From Aquiluna sp. (GTDB taxonomy: Bacteria > Actinomycetota > Actinomycetes > Actinomycetales > Microbacteriaceae), in the NCBI GenBank assembly GCA_017854485.1, contig JAFMHN010000001.1:62001-126000 (forward strand): DNA of 64,000 nucleotides, given 5' to 3'. A program made the translations under genes and the position numbers. Shown here one piece after another: positions 1-10,767 of this stretch. The notes under the pieces were generated by a model, which saw only the letters and a list, made by a program, of their open reading frames with translations, had not been told where the DNA came from and ran no database searches. How positions within the stretch are numbered: the first letter of the stretch is position 1; every line of letters starts with the position of its first letter.

Positions 1-1423
1 GTCCTCCGAACCAACTGGCGACCTCATTTATAAGAACGATTTGGTCAATGAACCATGGGTCAATCTTGGTCGCGTCGAAGATCTGCTGGGCCGTGGCCCC
101 TGACCAGAGTGCCTGTTGAACCTGGCCGATGCGGCTCTCGGTTGGGGTTTTCATCTGTTCTAGCAGCGTATTCAGGTCGGCTCTTACAGTTGGGAAGCTG
201 AATGAACTCCCTCTTTTCTCCAGTGACCTGAGCGCCTTTTGAAGAGCCTGGGAGAAGGTTCTTCCAATAGCCATCACCTCGCCAACGCTCTTCATGGTGG
301 TGGTGAGCGTTGGGTCAGCAGCCGGGAACTTCTCAAAGGCGAACCTCGGAACCTTCACGACAATGTAGTCAAGGCTTGGCTCAAAAGAAGCCGGCGTGAC
401 ACCGGTGATGTCGTTTGGAATCTCATCCAATGTGTAACCAATCGCCAGCTTCGCTGCAATCTTTGCGATCGGAAACCCAGTGGCCTTTGATGCCAGGGCG
501 GATGACCTGCTAACGCGCGGGTTCATTTCGATGACGATAATTCTGCCGTCGGCAGGGTCTACCGCGAACTGAATGTTGCAACCTCCGGTGTCAACACCGA
601 CGTCGCGAATGATCTGAATGGCGATGTCTCGCATGTTCTGATACTCACGGTCCGTAAGGGTAAGAGCAGGGGCAACGGTTATTGAGTCGCCGGTGTGAAC
701 ACCCACGGGATCAAAATTCTCGATGCTGCAAACCACAACCGTGTTGTCGTTTTTGTCGCGCATCAGCTCAAGCTCGTACTCTTTCCACCCCATAATGGAC
801 TCTTCGAGAAGGACTTCGGTGGTTGGCGAGGCCTGCAGTCCAGCGCCGGCAATTCGCCGCAGGTCTGCTTCGTTGTAGGCAAAACCTGAACCCAAACCAC
901 CCATGGTAAACGACGGCCTAACTACCATCGGGTAGCCAATCTGCCCTGCGATTTCTATAACCTCATCCATGGTGTGAGCAACAGCAGACTTGGCAACTGA
1001 GGCACCGGCTCGAAGCACTAGTTCCTTGAATTCAAGTCGATCCTCGCCGGCCTTGATGGCTGCCACGTTTGCACCGATTAGTTCAACTCCATACTTGTCG
1101 AGCGATCCACGCTCGTAAAGCGACATTGCGGCGTTCAAAGCGGTTTGACCACCGAGGGTTGGCAGGATGGCATCCGGCTTCTCCTTCTCGATAATCGCTT
1201 CAATAACTTCCGGTGTAATCGGCTCGATGTAGGTTGCATCTGCGAAGTCCGGATCAGTCATGATGGTCGCCGGATTGGAATTCACCAGAATCACGCGAAT
1301 GCCCTCCTCCTGAAGCACCCGGCAAGCCTGAGTACCCGAGTAGTCAAACTCACAGGCCTGCCCGATCACAATCGGTCCTGACCCAATGACTAGGACAGAC
1401 TTAATGTCATTTCTCTTTGGCAT
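1..1423 (-). CDS. carB: Carbamoyl-phosphate synthase large subunit (N-terminal part; runs off the left edge)
   Basis: Minus strand from ATG at 1423 reads [35 protein letters not shown]..., the typical CarB N-terminus; its start overlaps the carA stop (TAATG). Absent from the ORF track because it is open at the edge. Confidence 0.95.
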   Translation of the reverse strand, partial: MPKRNDIKSVLVIGSGPIVIGQACEFDYSGTQACRVLQEEGIRVILVNSNPATIMTDPDFADATYIEPITPEVIEAIIEKEKPDAILPTLGGQTALNAAMSLYERGSLDKYGVELIGANVAAIKAGEDRLEFKELVLRAGASVAKSAVAHTMDEVIEIAGQIGYPMVVRPSFTMGGLGSGFAYNEADLRRIAGAGLQASPTTEVLLEESIMGWKEYELELMRDKNDNTVVVCSIENFDPVGVHTGDSITVAPALTLTDREYQNMRDIAIQIIRDVGVDTGGCNIQFAVDPADGRIIVIEMNPRVSRSSALASKATGFPIAKIAAKLAIGYTLDEIPNDITGVTPASFEPSLDYIVVKVPRFAFEKFPAADPTLTTTMKSVGEVMAIGRTFSQALQKALRSLEKRGSSFSFPTVRADLNTLLEQMKTPTESRIGQVQQALWSGATAQQIFDATKIDPWFIDQIVLINEVASWFGG

Positions 1424-2538
1424 TACTTGCTCTCCTTGATGGCGTTCAAAAACTTGTCGAATAGGTAGTGGCTGTCGTGTGGGCCGGCTGCTGCCTCAGG
1501 ATGGTACTGCACCGAAAATGCTGGGATGTCCAGGCACTCAAGACCCTCGACCACTTGATCATTCAGACCCCGGTGTGAGACCACTACTCGACCAAAACCG
1601 GCAGGAGAATCAGCACTGTCCTGCTCAAGCTTGACCGCAAATCCGTGGTTGTGTGCTGTGACCTCAACCTTGCCGCTGGTGAAATTCATAACCGGTTGGT
1701 TAATGCCTCGATGACCAAAGCTGAGCTTGTAAGTTTCGAAACCGAGAGCTCGTCCTAGGAGCTGATTTCCAAAGCAGATTCCGAAGAAGGGCTTGCCGGT
1801 CTTCAATAGGTCTTGAAGCATCGATACCTGAGCAGCGCTTGCTGATGGGTCCCCAGGGCCATTCGAGAAAAAGAATGCGTCAGGCTGACTGTCCAAAATC
1901 CTCTGACTGGAGGAGTCAGCGGGGAACAGCTCAACATCTAAGCCCCTGGCATTCAAGTGCTCAATGGTTGACTTCTTGATACCAAGATCAAGGATTGCAA
2001 CTTTGCCGACCCTTGTTCCCTGGGCAGGAATGGAGACATTCTCGGTTGTAGAGACTTTGGAGCTTAGGCTCTGACCCTTCATCTCTGCCGAGTCCTTTAC
2101 TGCCTGAATCATCTGCTCGCGAGAAAGCGCGGCCGAGCCGGAAAAGATGCCGGAGCGCATCGCGCCTGCGCTTCTGATGTGAAGGGTGATTGCCCTGGTG
2201 TCGACGTTACAAATTCCGACGATTGCCTGCGAGGTCAGATCACTTTCGAGAGTTCGCTCTGCTCTGAAGTTGCTGGCGATCCTTGATGGCTCCTTCAAGA
2301 CGTAGCCGGAGACCCAAATTCTGCTCGACTCCTCGTCGAGGGCGTTGGTGCCGGTAATCCCCACGTGCGGTGCGGTCTGCATCACGATTTGACCGGCGTA
2401 GGAGGGGTCTGTGAGCGTCTCCTGGTAACCAGTCATTCCGGTTGAGAAGACCAACTCGCCGAGAGTTTGACCCTCTGCCCCATAGCTATCGCCCTCAAAG
2501 ACTGTGCCATCCTCTAGAACTAAATAAGCGTTACTCAA
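1423..2538 (-). CDS. carA: Carbamoyl-phosphate synthase small subunit
   Basis: 371 aa; class I amidotransferase motif [19 protein letters not shown] and [11 protein letters not shown]; next to carB. Confidence 0.97.
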   Translation of the reverse strand: MSNAYLVLEDGTVFEGDSYGAEGQTLGELVFSTGMTGYQETLTDPSYAGQIVMQTAPHVGITGTNALDEESSRIWVSGYVLKEPSRIASNFRAERTLESDLTSQAIVGICNVDTRAITLHIRSAGAMRSGIFSGSAALSREQMIQAVKDSAEMKGQSLSSKVSTTENVSIPAQGTRVGKVAILDLGIKKSTIEHLNARGLDVELFPADSSSQRILDSQPDAFFFSNGPGDPSASAAQVSMLQDLLKTGKPFFGICFGNQLLGRALGFETYKLSFGHRGINQPVMNFTSGKVEVTAHNHGFAVKLEQDSADSPAGFGRVVVSHRGLNDQVVEGLECLDIPAFSVQYHPEAAAGPHDSHYLFDKFLNAIKESK

Positions 2539-2539
2539 G

Positions 2540-3025
2540 TCAAGCTCCTAGTTTGTTTGTGATCTGATTTGAAATCTGCTGCCTGGTGCTCTGGTTAGGA
2601 ATTCGAAAATTCGTAACCAGCTGGGTCTGGCCAAGCTGCCAGATAATGGAGAAAAGTCCGTTTGACTCAACTGCCTTATCAATGGTTGCCGAGGCTTTGT
2701 CTAATCCAACAATTTGGACAGTGGGGATAACAAACGATGCCTCACCCTGTCGGTGGACTTCTAGGCCCGCCTCCTTAGAGACAAGCTTCACTTTGCCACG
2801 AACCCCAAGACCATGAGCCCAAACTCGCGTCAGCGGGCTTTCGGCAAGCACCGTGCTCACATAAAGGCCGTCATAGAAGACCGGAGAGTCAGCAGGCTCG
2901 ATGCCTACGGGCGCAGGCAAAAACGTCTCTTGTTTGACTCTTGCTCTTCTGACCCCAACGTAGGCAGCCAGGGCGAATGCTGGAACTATCAATAGCAGGA
3001 GTAACCCGATTACTTCTCTGGTCAT
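2540..3025 (-). CDS. Membrane protein with PH-like domain, conserved between carA and pyrC in actinobacteria
   Basis: 161 aa with N-terminal TM helix; position between pyrC and carA matches the actinobacterial PH-like/export protein. Confidence 0.75.
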   Translation of the reverse strand: MTREVIGLLLLLIVPAFALAAYVGVRRARVKQETFLPAPVGIEPADSPVFYDGLYVSTVLAESPLTRVWAHGLGVRGKVKLVSKEAGLEVHRQGEASFVIPTVQIVGLDKASATIDKAVESNGLFSIIWQLGQTQLVTNFRIPNQSTRQQISNQITNKLGA

Positions 3026-4296
3026 TTCAGCTCCTGCAGTTTCTGATCTCTCACCGTGAAGATGCCGTTGTAAAGCGTGTGCTGAACTCTGCCTTTGAAA
3101 ACCATTCCGGCATATGGATTATTGGACGACAGCGACTGGCTGATGGTGCTCGCCGCAAGGTCTTCATGCGGATTGAAAACAGTGATGTTCGCCTTCCTGC
3201 CCACGGCTAGTTGGCCGTGATCGCTTAGTCCAGTCAGTGCTGCCGGGCGACTGGAAATCAGCTGTTCGAAAAGTTGCCAGGTTAGCGAGCCGGTGCCAGC
3301 TAAAACCTGATGCAGGATGCTCGCTGCCGTTTCTAGGCCAAGCATGCCAAAGGCCGCATGACCCCATTCGGCTTCCTTCTTTTCCGCCGAGTGTGGAGCA
3401 TGGTCGGTGCCAAGCACATCGATGGTGCCATCGAGAACTCCGGCAATCAGTGCTTTAGTGTCGGCATCTGTCCTGAGTGGCGGGTTCACCTTGTAAACAG
3501 GGTCATAACTGCGCACCAACTCCTCGGTGAGCAGCAGGTGATGAGGTGTTACCTCAGCTGTGATTGTAATTCCGCGTTGTTTCGCCCACCTGACTACCTC
3601 TACCCCGCCAGCAGTTGTCAGGTGACAGATGTGAAGACGGGCGCCGGTCTGTTCGGCAAGCAGCGCGTCGCGGGCAATGATGTCTTCTTCTGCAAGTCGT
3701 GGCCAGCCTGTTAGTCCAAGTTCAATTGCAAGCGCCCCGGCGTTCATCTGGGCGCCTTGCGTTCGCTCAGGATCTTGCGCGTGCTGAGCAATGACTCCTC
3801 CGAAGACTTTGACCTGGGCCAGCGCTTCCTGCATAAGGGCAGGGTCAGAAACACAAATTCCGTCGTCGCTAAACATCTTCACATTCGCACGCGACTGGTG
3901 CATCTGTGAAATCTCCGAAAGTTGTTTGCCGGCAAGATCGTTCGTGACAGCCCCGATCGGTTGCACCTGGCAGTAACCCGCCTCTGCCCCGGCGTCTAGC
4001 ACCGCGTCAACGATCTCTGCGGTGTCAGCAACCGGCAGTGTGTTGGCCATCGCACAGACCGCGGTGTAGCCGCCGGCTGCAGCGGCTCTTGAACCGGACA
4101 GGACAGTTTCACTTGCCTCAAATCCAGGCTCGCGCAGGTGCGTGTGTGGGTCAACAAAGCCCGGCAGTCCTATTAGAGAATCGCAGTCGATTCCGCTGCC
4201 CGAAATCGTCCCCATTTCGACGATGGTGTCGCCCTCGATTCTGATGTCAGATCGGGAGCCGTCGGCCAGTGTTAGGTTCTTGAGGATTATAGGCAT
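3022..4296 (-). CDS. pyrC: Dihydroorotase
   Basis: GFVDPHTHLREPG metal-binding motif, GTDHAPH motif; pyr operon context. Confidence 0.96.
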   Translation of the reverse strand: MPIILKNLTLADGSRSDIRIEGDTIVEMGTISGSGIDCDSLIGLPGFVDPHTHLREPGFEASETVLSGSRAAAAGGYTAVCAMANTLPVADTAEIVDAVLDAGAEAGYCQVQPIGAVTNDLAGKQLSEISQMHQSRANVKMFSDDGICVSDPALMQEALAQVKVFGGVIAQHAQDPERTQGAQMNAGALAIELGLTGWPRLAEEDIIARDALLAEQTGARLHICHLTTAGGVEVVRWAKQRGITITAEVTPHHLLLTEELVRSYDPVYKVNPPLRTDADTKALIAGVLDGTIDVLGTDHAPHSAEKKEAEWGHAAFGMLGLETAASILHQVLAGTGSLTWQLFEQLISSRPAALTGLSDHGQLAVGRKANITVFNPHEDLAASTISQSLSSNNPYAGMVFKGRVQHTLYNGIFTVRDQKLQELK

Positions 4297-4297
4297 G

Positions 4298-5227
4298 CTA
4301 ATTTCCTCCAGAAAGGGTTGTTTGTAGTACAGCCATTCTTACAGCTAGTCCATTTGTGACCTGTTGCAACACCGCCGAGCGTGGATCATCGGCTGCCTCA
4401 GCCGAAATCTCGAATCCACGATTCATCGGTCCCGGGTGCATGATTACAACCTCTGGCCCAAGTCCAGCGAGTCGGTGTCCACCCAGTGACCAAAATTTGA
4501 CGTAGGAACTAGCTGAAGGAAACAGATCCTTAGACATCCGCTCTGCCTGCACCCTAAGCATCATTACTACGTTTGGTTGGTCAGCAAGCGCCTGGTCGAA
4601 GTCGTGATGCACGGTGACGCCCAATTTAGAAATCTCAATTGGAACCAGTGTCTCTGGTCCCGCGACGCTTACCTCTGCCCCCAACAGCTTGAGCAGGAAG
4701 ATATTGCTTCGTGCAACTCTTGAGTGCAAGATGTCACCAACGATCAGGACTTTCAATCCCTTGAAATTTGACCCGAGATCCAAGCGCTGCTGCATGGTGA
4801 GCGCGTCGAGGAGAGCTTGCGTTGGGTGCTCATGAGAACCGTCGCCGGCGTTGATTACGCTGCCACGAATCCAGTCGCTGCTTGCCAGTCTCTGGGCAGC
4901 ACCGGACATTGGGTGACGCATGACAATCACATCGGCACCAAGCGCCTCAAGAGTCAGGGCAGTATCTTTCAGCGACTCCCCCTTTGAGAGGCTAGAGGTG
5001 CTTGCATCAAAATTGATTACGTCAGCACTGAGGCGCTTGGCCGCAATTTCGAAACTGATTCTGGTCCTGGTGGAGTTCTCATAGAAGAGATTCACGACCG
5101 TTTTGCCTCGAAGGGTTGGAAGCTTCTTAACTTGTCGCTGATTCACAAGTGCGAGTTCTTGAGAGCTGGCCAAAAGTGAGATTGCAGAGTCAATGTTCAG
5201 GTCCTTGATCGAAACGAGGTGCTTCAT
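4298..5227 (-). CDS. pyrB: Aspartate carbamoyltransferase catalytic subunit
   Basis: [19 protein letters not shown] and [11 protein letters not shown] motifs. Confidence 0.97.
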   Translation of the reverse strand: MKHLVSIKDLNIDSAISLLASSQELALVNQRQVKKLPTLRGKTVVNLFYENSTRTRISFEIAAKRLSADVINFDASTSSLSKGESLKDTALTLEALGADVIVMRHPMSGAAQRLASSDWIRGSVINAGDGSHEHPTQALLDALTMQQRLDLGSNFKGLKVLIVGDILHSRVARSNIFLLKLLGAEVSVAGPETLVPIEISKLGVTVHHDFDQALADQPNVVMMLRVQAERMSKDLFPSASSYVKFWSLGGHRLAGLGPEVVIMHPGPMNRGFEISAEAADDPRSAVLQQVTNGLAVRMAVLQTTLSGGN

Positions 5228-5754
5228 TCAGAAATCACCACCTGATCCACGCCATCGATTTCAACCAGGTTCACTGCTACGTGTTCTGAGATTGCGGTGG
5301 GCAGATTCTTTCCAACGAAGTCAGGTCGAATTGGCAGCTCTCGGTGGCCCCTGTCAACCAAGACCGCCAGTTTGACCTGACGGGGTCTTCCAAACTCTGT
5401 CAGCGCATCTAGTGCGGCTCGGATCGTCCTGCCTGAGAACAAAACGTCATCCACCAGCACCACAGTTTTGTCGTGTACGCCCGAAACGGGAATGCTGGTG
5501 TGCCCAAGTTGTCTGGAGGCTGCGTCCTGGTCGTCGCGGTACAAAGTGATGTCCAGAACGCCACTTTCAAAACTGTGGCCCGGCTCAATTTCTTTTAGGA
5601 TCTTTGAAATCCGCTCCGCCAATGGAGCACCACGGGTGGGTATCCCCACAATAAGAAGGTTTTCAGGCCCCGAATTTGCTTCGAGGATTTCATGAGCTAT
5701 GCGCTTTAGCGCCCTGAGAATGTCGAGCTCAGATAGGACCGTGCGGTCAGTCAT
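5224..5754 (-). CDS. pyrR: Bifunctional pyr operon regulator / uracil phosphoribosyltransferase
   Basis: PRPP motif [21 protein letters not shown]; first gene of the pyr cluster. Confidence 0.96.
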   Translation of the reverse strand: MTDRTVLSELDILRALKRIAHEILEANSGPENLLIVGIPTRGAPLAERISKILKEIEPGHSFESGVLDITLYRDDQDAASRQLGHTSIPVSGVHDKTVVLVDDVLFSGRTIRAALDALTEFGRPRQVKLAVLVDRGHRELPIRPDFVGKNLPTAISEHVAVNLVEIDGVDQVVISE

Positions 5755-5760
5755 TTGTTT

Positions 5761-5783
5761 CTCCTTCTTCGCCTCGCAGGACG
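5761..5783 (-). promoter_or_regulatory. Candidate PyrR-binding RNA element overlapping the pyrR Shine-Dalgarno
   Basis: Minus strand 5'-CGTCCTGCGAGGCGAAGAAGGAG-3' resembles the PyrR anti-antiterminator core AGUCCAGAGAGGCUGAGAAGGA; TTCG/CGAA closing stem; contains the AAGGAG SD 7 nt before ATG. Confidence 0.7.
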
Positions 5784-5817
5784 AATTTAAAGGACATTTG
5801 CCTAAATCATAACAGCA

Positions 5818-6237
5818 CTAAAGAGCTTGGCTGCCTCTTGCCAGCTTGGCGAGCACTCCATTTACGAATTTTGGTGAGTCATCGGTTGAGTACTCACTGG
5901 CTAGCGCAACAGCTTCGGCGATGGCAACCTCATTTGGGACGTCAGGGTTGTAAAGAATTTCCCACGCTCCAAGACGCAGAATAGCCCTGTCGATGCTCGG
6001 CATTCGCTCCAGAGCCCAGCCGTCAGCGAGCTGTCTAAGTTCGTTATCGATCAGCAACTTGTTGGCGTCGAAGCCAGTGATCATGGATTCGGCGTAGTCG
6101 AATATCGCCTCTTGATTCTGGCGGTCTGACACGCTGCCTGCGGTTTCCTGCAGCAGAGCTAATGGCTCTCCCCCTCGAATCTCCGAGGCATAAAGCGCGT
6201 CAAGGGCACGCTTTCTAGATTTGCTCCTGCTGCTCAA
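5818..6237 (-). CDS. nusB: Transcription antitermination factor NusB
   Basis: RKRALDALYASEIRG and KFVNGVLAKLA; downstream of efp. Confidence 0.93.
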   Translation of the reverse strand: MSSRSKSRKRALDALYASEIRGGEPLALLQETAGSVSDRQNQEAIFDYAESMITGFDANKLLIDNELRQLADGWALERMPSIDRAILRLGAWEILYNPDVPNEVAIAEAVALASEYSTDDSPKFVNGVLAKLARGSQAL

Positions 6238-6801
6238 CTATTCGCTCACACGTCCCAGGTAGTCACCCGTTCTCGTGTCAACTTTGACCTTGGTGTTGTT
6301 CTCAATAAACAGTGGAACTTGAATCTGGTATCCAGTTTCCAGGGTTGCAGGCTTTGAGCCACCGGTGGAGCGATCGCCCTGCAGGCCCGGCTCGGTGTAG
6401 GTGATTTCAAGAGTCACTGATGGTGGTAGCTCAACATACAGCGCAGCGCCCTCATGCAGCGCGACTGTCGCGTTCTGGTTCTCCAGCATGAAGTTGGCTA
6501 CATCGCCAACGACTTCGCTGGGAACTATTAGCTGGTCGTAGTTGGATGTGTCCATAAACACAAACCCCGAGCCATCGTTGTATAGGTACTGCATGTCGCG
6601 TCGGTCCACGTTAGCGGTTTCGATCTTCACGCCGGCGTTAAAAGTCTTGTCGACAACCTTGCCGCTAAGAACATTGCGCAGCTTGGAGCGCACGAATGCG
6701 GGCCCCTTACCGGGCTTGACGTGCTGGAACTCAATTACGCTCCAAAGCTGGCCTTCTATCTGAAGGACCATTCCGTTTTTTAGGTCGTTTGAGCTTGCCA
6801 T
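6238..6801 (-). CDS. efp: Translation elongation factor P
   Basis: [22 protein letters not shown] and C-terminal [13 protein letters not shown]. Confidence 0.97.
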   Translation of the reverse strand: MASSNDLKNGMVLQIEGQLWSVIEFQHVKPGKGPAFVRSKLRNVLSGKVVDKTFNAGVKIETANVDRRDMQYLYNDGSGFVFMDTSNYDQLIVPSEVVGDVANFMLENQNATVALHEGAALYVELPPSVTLEITYTEPGLQGDRSTGGSKPATLETGYQIQVPLFIENNTKVKVDTRTGDYLGRVSE

Positions 6802-6827
6802 TTTTCTCCTTTAGGGACTTGCAAATT

Positions 6828-7265
6828 CTAGTCCCGTGTCAGCTGTTCAAGGGCCAGTAGGTAACTATCCATGCCAAAACCGGCAATCACGCCGGTGGCG
6901 ACCCCCGAAATTACGCTGTTGTGGCGAAACTCTTCCCTGGAGTGCGGGTTCGTGATGTGGACCTCGATTAGCTTCAATCCAGAGCCAGTGTGAGCGGCAC
7001 AGGCATCCCTGAGTGCGTAGCTGTAATGTGTGAAAGCAGCCGGGTTCAGAACAATGGCGGCTTCTTCGGAAATCGCGCTGTGAATTGAGCCGATTAGCTC
7101 GTCCTCGCTGTTGGTTTGATGAACTGAAATTTGAGTCTTATTTTGTTCGGCCCAGTGCTCAAGGCGCTGGGTCAGATCACTCAGGGTCATGGTTCCATAG
7201 ACCTCGGGCTCTCTTGATCCCAGCAGATTCAGGTTCGGTCCATTTAGTACATAGATTTCAGGCAT
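6828..7265 (-). CDS. aroQ: Type II 3-dehydroquinate dehydratase
   Basis: NGPNLNLLGSREPEVYG, NPAAFTHYSYALRDA, EVHITNPHSREEFRHNS. Confidence 0.96.
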   Translation of the reverse strand: MPEIYVLNGPNLNLLGSREPEVYGTMTLSDLTQRLEHWAEQNKTQISVHQTNSEDELIGSIHSAISEEAAIVLNPAAFTHYSYALRDACAAHTGSGLKLIEVHITNPHSREEFRHNSVISGVATGVIAGFGMDSYLLALEQLTRD

Positions 7266-7274
7266 GACTACACG

Positions 7275-8309
7275 CTATTCCACTATCGACTGAAATGCTG
7301 TAAATAGCAGCTCGGGCGTGGGAGCGCTCAGAATTGAAGGTTTGCCAATTCTGTCCAAAACTACGAACCTGAGAGCTCCGCCGCGGGCCTTTTTGTCGCG
7401 TTGCATTGTGTCCAACAGCTGTGGCCAACGGTCAGCGCGATATGTGTTGGGTAACCCAAGACCCTCAAAAATACTCCGATGTCTAGAAACTTCGGCTTCG
7501 GATAGTTTTCCGGAGAGCATCGAAAGCTCCGCCGCGAAAACCATGCCTATCGAAATGGCAGCTCCATGGCGCCACTTATATCGCTCGGCGTGCTCGATAG
7601 CATGACCAAGGGTATGTCCGTAGTTGAGAAATTCGCGGTCACCAGATTCCTTGAAGTCTCGGGAGGTGACATCAGTCTTTATGCGCACCGACTCTCTGAT
7701 AAGCCGTTCGAACGCCTCGGATGTTGGGTCGGTGGCGGATTCGTCAGATTCAATAATCTCAAGAATTTCTGGAGCAGCTATGAAGCCATACTTGACGACC
7801 TCCGCCATACCGGCCAGTAGCTCGTTTCTTGGAAGCGAACTAAGCGTATCAAGGTCAATCACGACGCTGTCAGGCAGGTGAAATGCCCCCACCAAATTCT
7901 TCCCCTCGGAGGTGTTGATTCCAGTTTTGCCACCAATGGCCGCGTCGACCATTCCCAGCAGCGTGGTTGGGATCAGAACGGATCTGATACCACGGAGCCA
8001 GGTTGCGGCCACGAAACCAGCGAGGTCTGTGGTTGATCCACCACCCAGTCCAATCACAGCATCGTTTCTGTTGAACTCCCCTTGGCCCATGATTTGCCAA
8101 CAAAAAGCTGCGACCTCAACCCGTTTGGCATCTTCAGCTGCAGGAACTTCGGCCATGTATGTTTGAATTCCTGCCGACTTCAAATTATCGGCTAAGACGT
8201 CAGCCGTTGCAGCTAGGGGCTGCGGATAGACGATAAGAACCTTCTTCGAACCGTGCAGGGTCTCGGGAATCTCATTTAGTAGAGCGCGCCCAATAAGCAC
8301 CTTAGACAT
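7275..8309 (-). CDS. aroB: 3-dehydroquinate synthase
   Basis: GLGGGSTTDLAGFVAATWLRG, NYGHTLGHAIE; internal Met at 8309 (MSKVLIGRAL) preferred over the longer track start. Confidence 0.94.
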   Translation of the reverse strand: MSKVLIGRALLNEIPETLHGSKKVLIVYPQPLAATADVLADNLKSAGIQTYMAEVPAAEDAKRVEVAAFCWQIMGQGEFNRNDAVIGLGGGSTTDLAGFVAATWLRGIRSVLIPTTLLGMVDAAIGGKTGINTSEGKNLVGAFHLPDSVVIDLDTLSSLPRNELLAGMAEVVKYGFIAAPEILEIIESDESATDPTSEAFERLIRESVRIKTDVTSRDFKESGDREFLNYGHTLGHAIEHAERYKWRHGAAISIGMVFAAELSMLSGKLSEAEVSRHRSIFEGLGLPNTYRADRWPQLLDTMQRDKKARGGALRFVVLDRIGKPSILSAPTPELLFTAFQSIVE

Positions 8310-8799
8310 TCTTGCCCGCCTCTCGTTCAAGCTCTTGGAGAATGGTAACAACCGGGCGGTTATCAGTGCGGACCGTTGCGCTGGCGCATTCTCTATAGAG
8401 CGGTAACCTCTGGTCGTAGATAACCTGCCAGTTGGCTGGGTCCTGTTTTAGTAGCGGTCGCTTCTTGGTGTTCAGTGACTTCAGGACATACTCCATGGTG
8501 GTGTCTAGGAAAATGACCCGCTGGCCCTTTAGTAACGCTCTATTTGCCTCGGAGAGCACAATTCCGCCCCCTGTGGCTATGACACCGCCGGTTTCAAGCG
8601 CTTGCTGCAAGGCAGCTGATTCCAGTTGCCTAAAATGAGCCTCGCCCTTGTCGGCGAATATGTCTGGAATCGAGCCGTACTTGCGGCTAATCAGCTTGTC
8701 GGTGTCAGTAAAAGCTAGCTTGAGGGTCTTGGCCAGACGCTTACCAAGAGTCGTCTTTCCTGCACCCATTGGACCGATAAGAACAATGGACTTGGACAT
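8302..8799 (-). CDS. aroK: Shikimate kinase
   Basis: GPMGAGKTTLGKRLA P-loop, DTDKLI, ATGGGIVLSE. Confidence 0.96.
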   Translation of the reverse strand: MSKSIVLIGPMGAGKTTLGKRLAKTLKLAFTDTDKLISRKYGSIPDIFADKGEAHFRQLESAALQQALETGGVIATGGGIVLSEANRALLKGQRVIFLDTTMEYVLKSLNTKKRPLLKQDPANWQVIYDQRLPLYRECASATVRTDNRPVVTILQELEREAGKNV

Positions 8800-9995
8800 T
8801 AGTCTCTAACGATTCGCGACTTGAGCGTCTCCGGAATGCTCTCAAGGTAGGCATCCATGTTTCGCTTGGTCTCTTGAACCGAGTCGCCACCAAACTTTTC
8901 CAAAACTGAGTTCGCAATTACCAGAGCAACCATTGCTTCGACAACGATTCCAGACGCCGGCACGGCGCAAACGTCACTTCGTTGATGGTGAGCCGTTGTT
9001 GCCTCACCTGAGCCAGTGTCGATGGTTTGGAGCGCCTTCGGTACGGTGCTGATCGGCTTCATGCCGGCTCTGACTCGAACTATCTCGCCGTTGGTCATTC
9101 CGCCTTCGATGCCACCTGCTCGGTCGGTAAGCCTCTTTACGCCAGCATCTGAGTTCACGATCTCGTCGTGTGCGACGCTACCGCGACGACGGGTTGTTTC
9201 CAGTCCGTCACCAATCTCCACCGACTTCATTGCCTGGATGCCCATCACGGCGGCAGCCAGCTGCGAATCCAGTCGACGGTCGGCGTGTACGTAGCTGCCA
9301 AGCCCTGGAGGGCAACCGTAGACCAACGTCTCACAGACGCCGCCAATAGTGTCGCCGGTAGAGTGGCAGTCATCAATCTCAGCAACCATTGCTTGACTGG
9401 CTTGCTTGTCGAAGCAGCGAACTGGATTTTCATCTAGTGCTGCAACGTCCTTTGGTCCAGGAAGCTCGGTGGAGCTGTTCAATGCAGTTCCGATGGCAAC
9501 TGTGTGAGTGACCAGCCTGATACCAAGCTCCTCGAGAAACTTCTGCGCCACAGCCCCTAGCGCAACTCTGGTGGCGGTTTCACGGGCGCTAGCTCGCTCA
9601 AGTACCGGCCTAGCCTCAGCAAACCCATACTTTTGCATGCCGGTAAAGTCGGCGTGACCAGGGCGTGGTTTTGTCAGTGGTGCACCTCTTGCGCCAGTTA
9701 GCTGGTCTTTGGCTACCGGCGCAGCGCTCATAACGGTCTCCCATTTTGGCCACTCGGTGTTTGCGATTCGGATCGCAACGGGACCACCCTGGCTTAGACC
9801 AAAGCGCACTCCAGCCGAGAGGCTAATTAGGTCTTGCTCGAATTTCATGCGAGCGCCACGACCATAACCCAACCGGCGACGAGCAAGGGCCGATTGCAGA
9901 TCAGCCTCCAGGATTTCTACGCCTGCTGGCAGACCCTCGATGACACCTATTAGTTCTGGGCCGTGTGACTCTCCGGCAGTAATCCAACGCAACAT
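8799..9995 (-). CDS. aroC: Chorismate synthase
   Basis: [19 protein letters not shown] and [15 protein letters not shown]. Confidence 0.97.
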   Translation of the reverse strand: MLRWITAGESHGPELIGVIEGLPAGVEILEADLQSALARRRLGYGRGARMKFEQDLISLSAGVRFGLSQGGPVAIRIANTEWPKWETVMSAAPVAKDQLTGARGAPLTKPRPGHADFTGMQKYGFAEARPVLERASARETATRVALGAVAQKFLEELGIRLVTHTVAIGTALNSSTELPGPKDVAALDENPVRCFDKQASQAMVAEIDDCHSTGDTIGGVCETLVYGCPPGLGSYVHADRRLDSQLAAAVMGIQAMKSVEIGDGLETTRRRGSVAHDEIVNSDAGVKRLTDRAGGIEGGMTNGEIVRVRAGMKPISTVPKALQTIDTGSGEATTAHHQRSDVCAVPASGIVVEAMVALVIANSVLEKFGGDSVQETKRNMDAYLESIPETLKSRIVRD

Positions 9996-9999
9996 GGGT

Positions 10000-10767
10000 C
10001 TATTTTGTCATGCCCAGGGTCGCCCTGATGGTTTCTACCAATTTTGCTTCGTCTGGAACGGGTGTTTCTAGGCCCTCACCATTGAAAATTCGTTGCTGGC
10101 CAACCGCCTGCCAGATCAGCATGTCCAAGCCTGAGATTGATTCCGCGAAGTGCTCAGCGCCAAGCTTGTTGCTGTAGGCGACATCCAACAAGGTGCCTGA
10201 AAAGCTTGGCTGTTCCACCAGAATCTCACTCAGGGCACCGGTCGGCAATGTGCTTATCACCAGATCGCAGGAGAGCACTTCCTGAAGGCTAGCCAGCTCC
10301 GCCTCGAAGTTTTCTGCCAAGGGCACAGCAGCCTCACTGCGCCTGCCCCAAAGCTTTAGCGGAGACTTTCTGAATGCCATTACGGCACTTCTAGCCGTTG
10401 CTCCGGTGCCGAGCACCCCCACAGATTTAGGTTGCAGCTGTGCAGCTGCCTGCTGGAGTCCGAAGATGTCGGTATTCTCTGCACACCAAACGCCCTCGAA
10501 CCAATAAAGAGTGTTAGCCGCAGCTGCCTCCAGGGCCAAATCAGAAACCTTGGTGGCAACAGTTAGAGCCTGAACTTTCAGTGGCATGGTCAAACTAAGG
10601 CCTAGAAATTCATCATGCGACTTTAGGAATTCTTGAAGATCCGTGACTTCCAGTTTTAGGTACCTATTATCCAGTCCTAGGTGATCGAGAATCGCCCGGT
10701 GAATCACCGGTGACTTGCTGTGCGCTATGGGCGACCCCAGCACCGCATACTTGTCAGCAGACATCAT
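10000..10767 (-). CDS. aroE: Shikimate dehydrogenase
   Basis: [27 protein letters not shown]; start set at MMSADK (10767). Confidence 0.92.
   Translation of the reverse strand: MMSADKYAVLGSPIAHSKSPVIHRAILDHLGLDNRYLKLEVTDLQEFLKSHDEFLGLSLTMPLKVQALTVATKVSDLALEAAAANTLYWFEGVWCAENTDIFGLQQAAAQLQPKSVGVLGTGATARSAVMAFRKSPLKLWGRRSEAAVPLAENFEAELASLQEVLSCDLVISTLPTGALSEILVEQPSFSGTLLDVAYSNKLGAEHFAESISGLDMLIWQAVGQQRIFNGEGLETPVPDEAKLVETIRATLGMTK

Noticed and set aside
239-1381. Plus-strand ORFs of 60-83 aa in the first 1.4 kb
   Set aside because: Antisense to carB, which is clearly coding on the minus strand.
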